Part shown: positions 43,722 through 56,429 of the stretch, in pieces
Position numbering within the stretch: position 1 is the stretch's first letter
How the letters are laid out: each line of letters begins with the position of its first letter
From: Nicotiana tabacum
Taxonomy: Eukaryota; Streptophyta; Magnoliopsida; Solanales; Solanaceae
NCBI RefSeq assembly: GCF_000715075.1
Contig: NC_134097.1
Span: forward strand, 69,411,190 to 69,475,189
Direction of reading: 5' to 3'
Length of the DNA stretch: 64,000 nt
Program-made: the position numbers and the translations under genes
The notes under the pieces: generated by a model
Seen by the model: only the letters and a program-made list of their open reading frames with translations
Database searches by the model: none
What the model was told of the DNA's origin: nothing

Positions 43722-46700
43722 TGTCACGACCCAAATCCCGGTCGTGATGGCGCCCAGCACACTACTAGGCAAGCCCGACCATTATTCAACACTTAACCCA
43801 ATTTATCAAAAATAGCGGAAAGAAATATCAATTAAGCAAGATTAAAGTACTGAAGAATTTAACAAAATACACAATATAATCTCACTAGGACCCGATGTCA
43901 CGAATCTGAGCCTCTAGAATATAGAATATCATCCTAATACACGGTATATCCAAAGTCCGATAATGCGGAAATAAAGAGATAGGATAGGAGGGAGAAGATC
44001 AATGGCTGTGAACGCCGTGCAGCTACCTCGATACTCCCAGAGGCTGCATTTGCTGATCAACTGGATCTACTGAGCCTGAGACTGCCCTGGATCTGCACAC
44101 AAGGTGCAGGGAGTAAAGTGAGTACTCCGACCCAGTGAGTAATAAAAGTAACTATAGTCCGAAGATAAGAAAATCCAGTAACTACACAAAGTAAGCTACA
44201 ATCCGAATATACAACAACATATGGAACTGAGCAGCTAACCACCAGTATAAATACAAATACATGAATGCAATGCAATGCATATGATGGCACATTCCAGTAC
44301 CCACTGCAGCGTGCAGCCCGAGCCATCCATATTTATTTATCGTCGACGGCGCTCACTGGGGGTGTGTACAGACTCCGGAGGGGCTCCTACAGCCCAAGCG
44401 CAATATCTTGGTCAGTCATTGTTACCTGACCGGTCAGCCATTGTTACTTGACCAATTTATATCATACAGTGCCATTGTTACCACTGTTCAAGTATATCAT
44501 CCAGTGTCATTGTTACCACTATTTCAAGTATATCACACAGTGTCATTGTTACCACTGTTTCAAGTATATCACACAGTGTCATTGTTACCACTGTTTCAAG
44601 TCACTTTATAATCAGTCCAGAAAATAATATAATAAGCCCCTTGGGCATTTACAAAACAGAAGTTCCCAGCCCGGAATACATTTAAAAATATCATTTAAGT
44701 TTTCAACACTTAGAATTATGGCTGAGTTTGCAAAACAGCATTTAAAACCTTGGACTGAAATTAAATGATATGCAAATCATGCTAAGCAGTAATATCAATC
44801 CTCGAAGGATTTTACAAATCGGCACAAGGCCCCAAACATGGCATCAAGCCCAGTAATATCAATGAAGTATGTGTATCAATCACCAGTATAGTATAAACAT
44901 CACACGGGATGGACCAAGTCACAATCCCCAATAGTATCCGACCCCGCACTCACCATGGAGTGCGTGTCACGCCTCAATATAGTGTTACTATGTGAAAGTT
45001 CGGGATTTCAAACCCTCAGAACAGCATTTACATCTATTACTCACCTCAAGACGACCAAAAGTCTACTCCGCGATGCCCTTTCCTTTCGAATCGACCTCCT
45101 CGCACGTCGAATCTTGCCAAAACCACAAGGAATATATTACAATAGGCTAAGGGAATATAACTCAATCGAAAAGACTCGAAAAATATCGAAAATCACAAAA
45201 TTTGCAAAACCCGAGCCTCGGGCCCACTTCTCGAAAAATTATGAAAGTTACATCACCGGATTCCTCGTCTCGCCACGAGTCCGTACATATAAAATTTACC
45301 AAAATCGGAGTTCAAATGACCCCTCAAATCTTCATTTTAGAATTTCAATCTCAAGCCCTAATTTCTTATAATTTGGCTATGTTTTCATGGATTTCAAGGA
45401 TGATTCTTCAATAAAATCATGTATTTAACTCATAAAAGTTACCTCCAATCGATCTCAGTTGAAACTCCCTTCAATCCCCGTCCAAAAGCTCTCAAAATGA
45501 CTGAAAATGGTAGAAAAATGACCCAAAATCGGATATAAACTCACTGCCCAGATTTTTCGCAATTACTGTTCACCCGCGCGGCACTGTTCACGCACGGGTT
45601 ACTGTTCACTGCTGCTAAAAAAAAGCACCAGCAGCCAATTTAAATTGCAGCACAACCATTTTTCACTAAAATGACTCTAACTCCATCATACAAACTCGGA
45701 ATTAGACGATTCTTGTTCTTATGAGTCACAAATAATAATACGAACATAACCCTTCAATCGAAACTCAATTCGGAGCTCATTTGCCCAGTGCGATATCCAT
45801 TTCGCTCGTTAAACAATTACTCATGTTTCGCGTCAAAAACCTAATCGCGACTTGATGAAATTAGACCAAAATTTCCAGATCAATCCTATACTTCATTATC
45901 AAAATTCTGGAAGTCCCGTAATCAAATTTGGATCTCTAGAACTAAAAATGAACCTTTAGATCATTACATTTATGCTCAAACGGCAAAAATCTTCCAAAAA
46001 CTCTTCCAAAATTTGTCCGAGCCTCATGGGATCCCAACAAAGTATACTAACAAGTCCCATAATATGACACAAACTTAGTTGTTCCTTCAAATTACCAAAA
46101 ACAACGCAAAAATACTAAATTCACCACGAATTCAAGCCTATGAACTTTGAAACTTCAAATTTTCACATCTGATGTCGAAACACGTCAAAACTAGTCCGAA
46201 TGATCTCAAAGTTTGCAGACAAGTCCAAAATGACATAACGAAGCTACAGAAACTCTCGGAATTCCATTCCGAGCCTCGGATCAAAATCTTACCTATCAAC
46301 CGGAATTCGCCAAAATACTAACTTTGCCGATTCAAGCTTAATTCTACACCGGTCATCACAAAAATATTCCGGACACACTCCTAACTCCAAAATCACCTAA
46401 CAAAGCTATCCGAACCATAAAATTTGCATTTCGAGCGCTCTAACACATAAGTCAATATCCGGTTGACTTTTCCAACTTAAGCTTCCTTAAAAGAGACTAA
46501 GTGTCTCAAACCTTACCAAAATCATTCAGGAATGACTTCAAATTTTGCACACAAGTCACATTCGACATTACGGACTTGCCCCAACTTTCGGAATCGCATT
46601 CCGACCCCGATATCAAAATTTCCACTTCCGGTCGAATTTTCTCAAAAACCTTCAAATTTCTATATTTAGCCAAACGACTCCAAAATGACCTATGGACCTC

Positions 46701-47156
46701 CGAATTCACTTCCGATCGCGCTCCCAAATCCAGAATCACCATACAGAGCTACTCCCAGTCTCGGAATTCCAAACGGACATCAATAACACTGAAATCTATT
46801 TTAAGCCAAACTGATGCAATTTCTTCTAAAATGCTATCTTGCACAATAGGCGCTAAAACGCTCCCGGGTTATCCAAAACCCGATCCGGGCATACGCCCAA
46901 GTACAAAATCATCATACGAACCTGCTGGAACCTTCGGATCCCAATTCCGAGGTCTTTTACTCAAAATTCCAATCCTAGTTCATTTCTTCAATTTTAAGCT
47001 TTCAAAATGAGAATTTCCATTTAGATTTGACTCCAAACTTCCTGAATTTTAATTCTGACCATACACTCAAGTCAATATACCTGAGATGAAGCTGCTCATG
47101 GCCTCAAACTGTTGAATGATGCGCCGGAGCTCAAAACGACCGGTCGGGTCGTTACA
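43722..47156 (-). mobile_element. solo LTR E, chromovirus-like (3.4 kb)
   Basis: It begins TGTCACGACCCAAATCCCGG and ends GGTCGGGTCGTTACA, with the perfect 5-bp duplication agtgc at 43717-43721 and 47157-47161. No gag or pol was seen. ORFs at 44955-45371 and 46501-47010 show no domain. The terminal sequences resemble solo LTR F and the chromovirus at 5057, so minus orientation is inferred. It sits inside element D and is younger than it. Confidence 0.85.
44456..44600. repeat. 36-bp minisatellite in solo LTR E (4 units)
   Basis: Four consecutive units read tatatcacacagtgtcattg followed by ttaccactgtttcaag, with the earliest unit most diverged. Confidence 0.85.
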
Positions 47157-47742
47157 AGTGCTTAAAGAAGAAGGGCGTATATGTGGGATGACATTGTGTA
47201 TAAATGAGAAGTGGGTTGAAGAATTTATGCTGAAAATTGCTCGTGTGATGTGTTAAAATGCTTAGGGGTTGAGTCACTATTCCTAAATACATCCTACCCG
47301 TCCCTTATCCCACATTACAACCATGAAAAAGTCCTAATTGATTTTGGATTGAGCTAGTCTACATTAGTAGAGATTTACATTAAGGGCAAGCTTATGGTAC
47401 CCATTGCATGCATGTGACTTCTATTGTGAGAGTGAGTGATTTAATTGATTATTATAAGTATATGACTTGAATGTGCGGAGTAATTACCAAATATTTCTTG
47501 TTGGCATGATGGTGAGGGCATATGACTTGTGACAGAAAAGCAAATCTTGACTTCTGTGAAGAGTAAGTTGAGGAAGTTTGAATATTGCATAGCACTTGAG
47601 AGACAACTTTAAGGCTAGGATTGTTCACTGCTAGGTGTTAAGTATGTACAATGTTCTAGGTGTAATGCGTGAGGGGAAATGGTTGAGTGAAGAATTCTCT
47701 AAAAGGAATATAGTGGATTGCTCGAGGACTAGCAATAAGCTA

Positions 47743-47754
47743 TGTGTGGGGTGT
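47743..47754 (+). other. element D polypurine tract
   Basis: TGTGTGGGGTGT directly precedes the 3' LTR. It is G-rich rather than a strict purine run, as is usual for Athila-type elements. Confidence 0.6.
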
Positions 47755-49084
47755 TGATAATAGGCTAAATTGTTTAATATAGCCTATGTTTTAGCTCAAC
47801 TTAAGGATGGTTTACTATTGTAAATGTTCAAATAATGCAAAAATTGGCTCTAATCATGACTTTAATGTCTCACAGGAGTTCAATAAACAAATGAGGATTT
47901 ATGATGGTAATCAAGTGAAAAATGGAGTCAAATGACGAGAAGTTGAGCAGCAACATCTTAACAAGAGAAAACCCCACTAGCGCTGGTCATGCGCTGGTCA
48001 TGCGCTCCCGCGCTAGTTCAGTGATTTGGACAGAAAGAAACCCCACTAGCGCGGGTCATGCGCTCCCGCGCTAGTCCAATCCGGGAAATCAATTATTTGG
48101 GGAAAAAATGGGAAATCTGAGAGGATCCACTAAACTTACAAAAAGTAAAGCTACATTATTGAGGGAGAGATCAGATTTTAAGGGAGAAAAAGCCATAGAA
48201 GAAGGAGGAGCTTCATCTTGGAGCTAAGAAAGGAGAAGAAGAACAACATCTTGGAGCATCAAAGAGTTTTTCTAAACTTTCTTCAATTTGCTTGTTAATA
48301 TTATGTTTAAAACTTTTATTGTTGATTTTTGTATGATTATGAGTAGCTAAAAACTCTAGTATTCTTGGGTCATGGATGTTAGATAATTATGTTATTTGAA
48401 GCTTAGATTGATGATCTTGAATTTATCATTATGGGTTGTTTATTTGATTCTGCTTCTAATTATTTTACTGCGTAGCTAACAGTGAAATATTATTTATGAA
48501 TCATGAATTAAACTTGACAAAGAAAATTCTTGGTTGCATATAGAATCAAATAGAACATGTTTTGAATCTCGGGCATCGGGTGAAGAATTCGCAATTAAGA
48601 TAGACATATACTTAATTGTCTTGTTTGGTTGAAAAATAGAAGTTGAAAATGCATTTGAGTTAATATTAATACCATAGACATATAGGTATTAGTTTAACTT
48701 GAATAGATGCATAAGAACTCGAAAGATTCTTATGAATATTATTAACCCTATAATCAATAACCCGGATAATTCAATAAATCCATTTTAAGCTAAAATAGTA
48801 GCATAATTTCTAGCAAGTCCATGACCCGGGAATATATTTATCCAAATTGTTATAAACATATTGTGAAATTGGTGTAGTAATTTTGTGTTGAATTATTGTG
48901 CAATTATTAAGTAAGTTGTAAATTGGTTCTTTATATATTTTGTGATAATTTAGCTTTTATTGATAATTGTTTGAGTCTACATCAGTCGATAAATTGATCA
49001 CAATTCCTCGTGGGAACGATACTCTACTTACTACTATATTACTTGTCGATCGCGTACACTTGCGTGAGTGTTTTGGTCGCAACA
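47755..49084 (+). repeat. element D 3' LTR
   Basis: Nearly identical to 37679-39003. Differences include a short duplication of catgcgctggt near 47990-48003 and a 5-base deletion near 48257. The perfect palindrome recurs at 48045-48075. Confidence 0.92.
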
Positions 49085-49089
49085 ATAGG

Positions 49090-50637
49090 CATGGTATATA
49101 CCCTTTGTATACATAGTTACCCGCCCTTTTCACAAGATATCCCCAAGAGTTTATTACAAATTATTACAGCCCAGAACAAAGTAAAATACATCACAAAAAT
49201 GTAAATAAAAGTATAACTAAAGGAGAGCTTGATTCAGACTTCATGTCTGAAATATGAGGTAAACCAACTCCATAAGATCAATATCCAAAGCCTTTCTCCC
49301 GTTTGAGTGTGTCAAAGTTCCCTAAGAGCCTCAAAAAGGACTCCAGGCAATGCTCACACCCAATTGTATTATCAAACTAGGACAAGTGCAGTGTGGAAGG
49401 GCCAGCCCTCAAGTGTCCAAGTTCAGAGGGAGCTCAAAGGGTCCCAAGGCAAGGCTTACAAGAGAGGGGCAGAACTTAAAGACTAAGAGAGTGTGCAAGT
49501 GTAGAAACAGAATTCTAAAAGGGGGAAAGGAGAGGGAAAGAGCTACAAATAAGTACACATAAGGGGTTCAAGGGGAATAGGGAAATTGAAAGAGGCAAGG
49601 GCAGGTTGTGGGTATGCCCAGCAATGGAGAATGCCAGCATACCCATAAGCCTATTAGAACACACTATTTAGAGGCTCGGATCCCAAGGGATCAAATTTAA
49701 TTCATGGACAATAATTTGCATATTGTCATGCCTTAAACCATAGCCCAAACACATAGGGGGCACGGGTTTGGGATTCAAAATAGAACAGGAAGAAAGAAAT
49801 CAACATGTTAAAATAAGTGTTGAACTATACAGACACAGTGAGTAGACATAGATACGAAAGTAGTAAATAAACACTTTGTTGTGGTGCTAAAACTTAAATC
49901 AGGACATACCTAGTTTCAAAGAAACAAATAGAGAAAGCAGTAGGTCTTGTAAATAGGCCACAGTGCAGACAATAAGAGAGAATACTATTTTATGTAATTG
50001 TAAGTTCAGAAAGACTATGAGTGATGGGTGTGCTAATGAAAGAGTCGTGTATTTATAGTGTGAAAAACAAGTAGAAATAAGGTAAGAAAACAATTAAGGA
50101 ACTAGATGTCAATTAAGAATCAATCAACACAAGACTTCCTTTAATTAAGGAATTCAGACTCAAAAGGTAAAACTATTTAAGGAAAGAAATCAAATAAACA
50201 TCTTGTGCAAAGTAGGCCATTAGGGGTAAATACATAGAAGTTTATTTTAGGGGCAGAGCTTTGAAATACACGGTTGCATAAATAAGGTAAGAGAAATCAA
50301 TTAGTAGCCAGTAAATCAAGGATCAGAGATTTTGTAATCACTGGTCCATGAATGAACCAAGTCAGAAAAGCTGAGAAAAGTTTTTTTAACTTAAGTAGAG
50401 TACCATGGCAGTCAGAAACAAGGAAAGAAAATAATCAAACTTGTACAAAGGAAGTCTGAAATTAATCAAAAATTGAAAGCCCTTTTAGAGGGAAGTTTAG
50501 AACATATAAAGAGCACACAAGTATCAGGCATGCGAAAAGGGGTTAAGTAAAAGGTCTTATAGAGTTTAGCAAAAGTCAAAATCATATGAAGAAACAAAAT
50601 TGAAACAATGATTTTGAAACTTAATGGATCATATAGG
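49090..50637. repeat. LTR B tandem duplication, unit 1 (second part)
   Basis: Continues unit 1 after the D insertion. It corresponds to 51147-52316 of unit 2 up to taagggg-like sequence at 50263 and then extends ~370 bp past the point where unit 2 is cut by element C. Confidence 0.7.
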
Positions 50638-52316
50638 CATGATATCTATTGAATTCAAAAAGCAATAATAATAAACTGAATACGTACTGGTTAAAAAGGT
50701 TGTCAGATTATTAAAGAAAGCAAGTTTTTTTACGAAGGTCATGAGTTCTACAAATGATTATCCTTGTTATTACTGGTTTAGCTCTAGCCGTGAATGAAGC
50801 GATTCAGATTCGATTAATAATTCCTATAAACATGCTTTCTGTGCATAGTTGGTCAGAAGCCTTATAAACATGGTAAAAGTGCAGAAACCTTATAGGCATG
50901 ATATCTAGGTGCTGAAGATGGGTTTTAACCTCTAAACATGGTATCTAACTGGCAAAATTTGTTTTAAGACATGAACATGATATCTATATGCAGTTGATTG
51001 TTTAAGACCTATGAACATGATTTCTAGATTAAAATGGATATACAAGATTCAAAAGGACCTATAGGCATATTTTCTATATGCATATGCAGAATTCAGAATG
51101 ACTTATAGGCATGATTTCTATATGTGAGTTGCAGAATTTAGAATGACCTATAGGCATGGTATCTACCTTTTGCATACATAGTTACCCGCTCTTTTCACTA
51201 GCCATCCCCAAGAGTTTATTACAAATTATTACAGACCAGAATAAAGTAAAATACATCAGAAAAATGTAAATAAAAGTATAACTAAAGGAGAGCCTGATTC
51301 AGACTTCATGTCTGAAATATGAGGTAAACCAACTCCATAAGATCAAGATCCAAAGCCTTTCTCCCGTTTGAGTGTGTCAAAGTTCACCAAGAGCCTTAAA
51401 AAGGACTCCGGGCAATGCTCACACCCAAATGTATTATCAGATTAGGACAAATGCAGTGTGGAAGGGCCAGCTCTCAAGTGTCCAAGTTCAGAGGGAGCTC
51501 AAAGAGTCCCAAGGCAAGGCTTACAAGAGAGGGGCAAAACTTAAAGACTAAGAGAGTGTGAAAGTGCAGAAACAGAATTCTAAAAGGGGGAAAGGAGAGG
51601 GAAAGAGCTACAGATAAGTACACATAAGGGGTTTAGGGGGAATAGGGAAATTGAAAGAGGCAAAGGCAGGCTATGAGTATGCCCTGCAATGAAGAATGCA
51701 AGCATACCCATAAGCCTATTAGAACACACTATTTAGAGGCTAGGATCCCAATGGATCAAATTTAATTCATGGACAATAATTTGCATATTGTCATGCCTTA
51801 AACCATAGCTCAAACACATAGGGGGCAGGGTTTTGGGATTCAAAATAGAACAGATAGAAAGCAATCAACATGCTAAAGTAAGTGTTGAACTATACAGACA
51901 CAATGAGTAGACATAGATACGAAGGCAATAAATAAACACTTTGTTATGGTGCTAAAACTTAAATCAGGACATACCTAGTTTCAAAGAAACAAATAGAGAA
52001 AGTAGTAGGTCTTGTAAACAGGCCACAGTGCAGACAATAAGAGAGAATACTATTGTGTGTAAGTGTAAGTTCAAAAAGACTATGAGTGATGGGTGTGATA
52101 ATGAAAGAGTCGTGCATTTATAGTGTGAAAACAGGCAGAAATAAGGTAAGAAAACAATTAAGGAACTGGATATCAATTAAGAATCAATCAACACAAGACT
52201 TCCTTTAATTAAGGAATTCAGACTTAAAAGGTAAAACTATTTAAGGAACAAATCAAATAAATATCTTGTGCAAGGTAGACAATTAGGGGTAAATACATAG
52301 AAGTTTATTTTAGGGG
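50638..52316. repeat. LTR B tandem duplication, unit 2 (truncated)
   Basis: It repeats 37158-37678 plus 49090-50267 at about 95% identity by eye. It ends at tagggg where element C begins. Confidence 0.75.
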
Positions 52317-52656
52317 TGTCACACCTCCCTTTTACCCGCGCCCGCAAGGGGTGCAGATGGAGTTTTTCCAATTAAAGGACAATCGATACGAGATTTGTTT
52401 ATTTATTTCAGAGTCGCCACTTGGGAGATTTAGGGTATCCCAAGTCACCAGTTTAATCCCGAATCGAGGAAAAGAATGACTCGGTATTACAGTCCACGAA
52501 CCAGAAATCCGGATAAGGAATTCTGTTAACCCGGGAGAAGGAGTTAGGCATTCCCGAGTTCCGTGGTTCTGGCACGGTCGCTCAACTATCACATTCGGCT
52601 TATTTATCTGATTTTAACAATTATGAGCTGATATGCAAGTTTTAACTCTTTATCGA

Positions 52657-52660
<4 letters not shown>

Positions 52661-52726
<66 letters not shown>

Positions 52727-52727
52727 T
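52661..52727. repeat. (ATT)n microsatellite
   Basis: About 22 perfect ATT units in the LTR of element C. It yields a meaningless poly-Tyr reading frame. Confidence 0.95.
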
Positions 52728-52735
52728 TAACAGAG

Positions 52736-53340
52736 AATTGCAACGTTGTGAGAACGTATCTCGAACCACATCACATCAATGTACCCGTGGTTATCGATAC
52801 ATTTCGACTCCGTTGAGATTTGGATTTGGGTCACATAAATGTGCACCCGAGTTTAAGAAAGTAAATTATTAAAGACGCGCCTAAAGCGAATAGAGTATCA
52901 TTATTTTGGGTAAGGCCGTGAAATTTTGCTAAACAGCCCATCCCGAAGTCTAAGTAATTTTACCAACACGTATAGAGGGCCCCGCAACTTGTGTATTTTT
53001 GTTTGTCAAGGCTCATCTCATTCATTATATTTAAAAAAAGAATTTGCAACGTCGTGGAAATGCATCTCGAACCACGCCACAATCAATGTACCCGTGATTA
53101 GCGACGCATTTCGCCTTCGTTGAGATTTGGATTTGGGTAACATAAATGTGCACCCGGGTTTAAGAAGGTAATGTTATTTAAAGTACGCACCTAAAGAGAC
53201 TAACGCGTGGTTATTTTGGGAAAAGACCGTGAAGTTCGCTAAGCGGCCGATTCCGAGTTCTAAGTAATTAATACATACATTTGTGAGGGCCCCGCAATCT
53301 GTGCATTTTATTTGGCGAAGCTCATCTCGTTTATTTTAAA
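52736..53340. repeat. ~300-bp tandem duplication in the element C LTR
   Basis: Units at about 52736-53040 and 53041-53340 share tgcaacg(t)tcgtg, atctcgaaccac, gagatttggatttgggt, aaatgtgcacccg and agggccccgcaa in the same order, roughly 80% identical. Confidence 0.75.
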
Positions 53341-56135
53341 AGGATGATCCTAAAGTGACTACATTTTTTCTATTAAGTTCGTCTCTAAACACAAAATGAA
53401 GGTCCCAACCAATTGTTACTTAACTCTATTGTATGATTTTAAAGGATGGTCTTGTGATCGAGCCCGTTTCCTACGCCCAGATTTCATGCGTTATTCGGGC
53501 CAAGTTCAGCGTTCGACTCACAGAAGCGGATTCGAGTCTGATTTAACATACACAGGCTATTGCCAATTGCTTTACATGATGAAGCCAAACCCAATATATT
53601 TCAACTTTTGAGCAAATGGGCTGCCAACAATCATTATCTACCTACTGTTGACAATATTAAAACCTTCATAGCTAGTGAAACTAACAAGTTCAAACAGGCA
53701 GGTTCAATAGAACAAACTCATGCTATCTTCATCTTACTCCACTTATTTAACTAAACAGCTTGACAATAATGGGCATGCTTAACTATTCGGGAAAAGCACA
53801 GTTAACTTGGAAGTTTGATTTTTTAATTCTATGCTACTAAAGTTGGTATTAAACTACTAAATTTGCAACTAAGAAAGGCAAATTAATGGTCCAATACAGT
53901 CCTTATCAGATACAAACTCCACAGCCCACATTCTTCATTGGGTTATAAAGATAGACTATACAACTTATCATTTATCTACTAAATTACAGATGCACTAAGT
54001 ACTCCACTACTCGAGCATTTTCTTTTCACTTTTACATCTCACAGCTACATCACAGTGTGATTCGAAAGTGTACCTGGTAATAGACAATAGAAGAAGAAGA
54101 GGAGGATCAGCAGAGCAGTAGCAAACAGCAACAACAATACCCAACAACACAGTAACAGAACAACCCAGTAACAGATTAGAAAGAAAACAACCAGCAGAAT
54201 TCCAGCAGCACCCAATGAAACAGTAGCAAATAACCAATAGCAAACTCAGGAAAAACCAATTGAAACCCCAGAAATACCAACCAACAACACCAATGAAACA
54301 ATAACAGTACTTGTTCTGATATTTAGCAGTAAAAGAAAAGACCTCACTTTTCAGTTTCTTAGCTCTCAAACACTGAACCTTTTAGGATTAAAAACCAGTC
54401 TGTTTTTTCTCAAATTACTGAACTCTTAAATGTTAAAAATCCAGCCTAGACTCTCTGAAAAAAACTGAAAGAAAACTAATTTCTCTTCTCCAAAAAAAAC
54501 CAGCCCCTCAATCTGTCTTAAATGACTCTATTTATAACCCAAAACAGGCCTGCTATCTCTGCCTTGAAACTATCAGATTCTAACTGTCCATCCCCCTTTG
54601 AATCCCATTACTTGATGTCTTCTTGTTTGAAGTTATTTTGTTCCCCACACTTGCATGCCTTGTTCCCTATTGTTTCAATCAAAACTATGGGTTATTATAG
54701 TATTCCTATTAACTCCGATACTATCATGTTATGTTCCCCATTGATATTAAACTAATGGTATCTATTATCCACTGAACAGACCCTTAAGTAAGTCCACTTG
54801 CAGACCTGCTAAATCCCAAAATTACCCCCTTAACCCCTATGTATTACTGCCCTGCCCTAAGCTTCATTGATCTGTTATTAAAACTTTATGAGTTGTAACC
54901 CTAACAACTAATTTCTAATTGATCACTAAATTACTACAGCTATAAACCAATTCCCACTATCAAATTCACACAGTGATTCAGAGCAGAAGGCCAGATCATT
55001 TCAAACATGGCATCAATCAAAGGGAATGAGTTGATTATATTGGGAACCAATCCTCATCAACTCAGATCCAGTGATTGAGCAGGGATTCAATAATACAAGC
55101 CAAAATTGAAGCAGTATGAATCAAGGAAGGGGGTTCATGCGAACAACTATAAAGAACAGGAGGTCAAACCAAATACAGGGAATGAGCAAACACAACTCTA
55201 ATTCAAGTATATACAAGATGCAGGATGGTAAACATACTGGTATGAACCAAAGGTTGAACTATTATCATGTTAACATAACATTCAAGCCTAAAAGACTAAT
55301 CGACGACGCTTATTGATTACACAGGCTATAACATTTAGCAGTTAACAACAAACAATCAGAATAAACAGACCAACAAGTGATTCGAGTGGTATTGACAAAA
55401 ATAGGGAACTTATAAACTAACAAATTACATGGCTAATAGCATATATTCGACCATGAATAGAAGCAGACTCGACCAAATAAAAAGTTCTGGTTGGAGAAGA
55501 AGAAGAAGCAATGAACAAAAACTGGATTATAACTAAACTAAACACAATTAACCGTAACAAAAATAGAACAAGAAAGGAGAAAAAAGTACCTTAACAAAAC
55601 AGAAACTAGACGAACCCAGGTCGAACTCTTGACTCGAACTTTTTGAGGTCGAACGAACCTTAATCGAGTGTTCGCAACAGAGAACACTGCGACTAAGGTC
55701 GATTAGATGCCCAAATTCCTTTAATTTCGGACAAGACCCAGGTTTGGTCTTCATAGGGGTCTTGGTTCCATTTGGGGTTCGAATGGTTCTAGCAATATTC
55801 TAACCAGGCCAAAGGTATTTTGGGCACGAGGGAGGTCAGGGGGTGCCGTGGTGTGAGTTTGGGTCTGGTTGGGGTAGGTTTAGGTTTTGTTCGAATCTTT
55901 GATTGAAGATTCGAGAAGCTAGAGGTTGATTCGAGGCAAACGGTTAACGGATCTGTAAAGAGGGTGGTCAGATGGCTTAGGGGTGTTAATTTGGTGACCG
56001 TCGGCGTTGTTGCCGCCGGGTTTCAGGCGAAGGTGTAACAATGGCGGCTAGGGTTTGGTCAGGTTCGTCTTTGAGCTTGAGAGAGACGATGGGGAGAGAG
56101 GGGGTTTGGTTTGGGGCGTGGGGTAAGGGATTAGG
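53341..56135 (-). other. element C LTR, transcribed part
   Basis: No gene. Read on the minus strand from 56135 it looks like a C/A- and CT-rich leader followed by AT-rich sequence. Short ORFs here are not conserved in the related LTRs. Confidence 0.5.
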
Positions 56136-56143
56136 GTTATATA
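56136..56143 (-). promoter_or_regulatory. TATA box of the element C LTR
   Basis: On the minus strand TATATAAC is followed by CCTAATCCC and a CT-rich leader (ccctctctccccatcg). It lies ~20 bp after the palindrome at 56165-56193. Confidence 0.6.
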
Positions 56144-56164
56144 CGGGAGGGGGCGTTTGATCTT

Positions 56165-56193
56165 GGCCGTTGGATCAATCACGATCAACGGCC
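56165..56193. promoter_or_regulatory. palindrome upstream of the element C TATA box
   Basis: GGCCGTTGGATC and GATCAACGGCC form arms with one bulged base. The counterpart in the solo LTR at 16259-16285 is perfect. Confidence 0.55.
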
Positions 56194-56213
56194 TGGATCA
56201 TTTTACTAATAGG

Positions 56214-56429
56214 AAACGACATCGTTTGGCCATGCTACGAGACTGGGTCGACCCGGGGTGAAATGGACCGGGTTATGGGGGAAGCCTGGGACCGTTAGAT
56301 CAAAAGGAACGGATGGTTCAGATTTAATCACCTGAAACGGTGTCGTTTGAACCAATGCTGGGGCTGAACTGGACCGTTTGATCTGTTTGATCAACGGTTC
56401 AGATTTGAGATGCCTAAACGGCGTCGTTT
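56214..56429. repeat. three AAACG..TCGTTT near-palindromes in U3 of C
   Basis: AAACGACATCGTTT (56214-56227), AAACGGTGTCGTTT (56335-56348) and AAACGGCGTCGTTT (56416-56429) are spaced 121 and 81 bp apart. Copies of accgtt(a/t)gatc lie between them. Confidence 0.7.

Larger units (their letters stand above)
37679..49084 (+). mobile_element. element D: Athila-like non-autonomous LTR retrotransposon (11.4 kb)
   Basis: LTRs at 37679-39003 (1325 bp) and 47755-49084 (1330 bp) begin TGATAATAGG and end GGTCGCAACA. The perfect 5-bp duplication atagg lies at 37674-37678 and 49085-49089. A primer site TGGCGCCATTGCCGGGGA (39010-39027) resembles the tRNA-Asp complement used by Athila-type elements, and a G-rich tract precedes the 3' LTR. 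The interior has two ORF regions but no protease, RT, RNase H or integrase, so it must rely on another element. A solo LTR (E) sits inside at 43722-47156. The LTRs are about 98% identical by eye. Confidence 0.9.
36206..52316 (-). mobile_element. element B: long Tat/Ogre-like LTR, split by D and cut by C
   Basis: It starts TGCCGCACCTCC after ttccc (possible target site 36201-36205) and is collinear with the solo LTR at 4340 (aaatcgggttta, agagtcgccacctaatga, ggatccactagtgtggttcc). The LTR sequence runs 36206-37678, is interrupted by element D (37679-49084), resumes at 49090 and is cut at 52317 by element C. It contains a ~2-kb internal tandem duplication. The right end and any internal region of B lie beyond C or outside the window. 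Confidence 0.7.

Noticed and set aside
46501..47010. 169-codon ORF in solo LTR E
   Set aside because: No domain, Ser/Lys-rich low-information sequence, located in a non-coding LTR.
52633..52872. ORF with ~20 consecutive tyrosines
   Set aside because: It is produced by an (ATT)n microsatellite in an LTR.
54007..54369. 120-codon ORF on the minus strand in the element C LTR
   Set aside because: Cys/Phe/Val-rich reading of repetitive CAA/CAG-type sequence. No domain, within the LTR.
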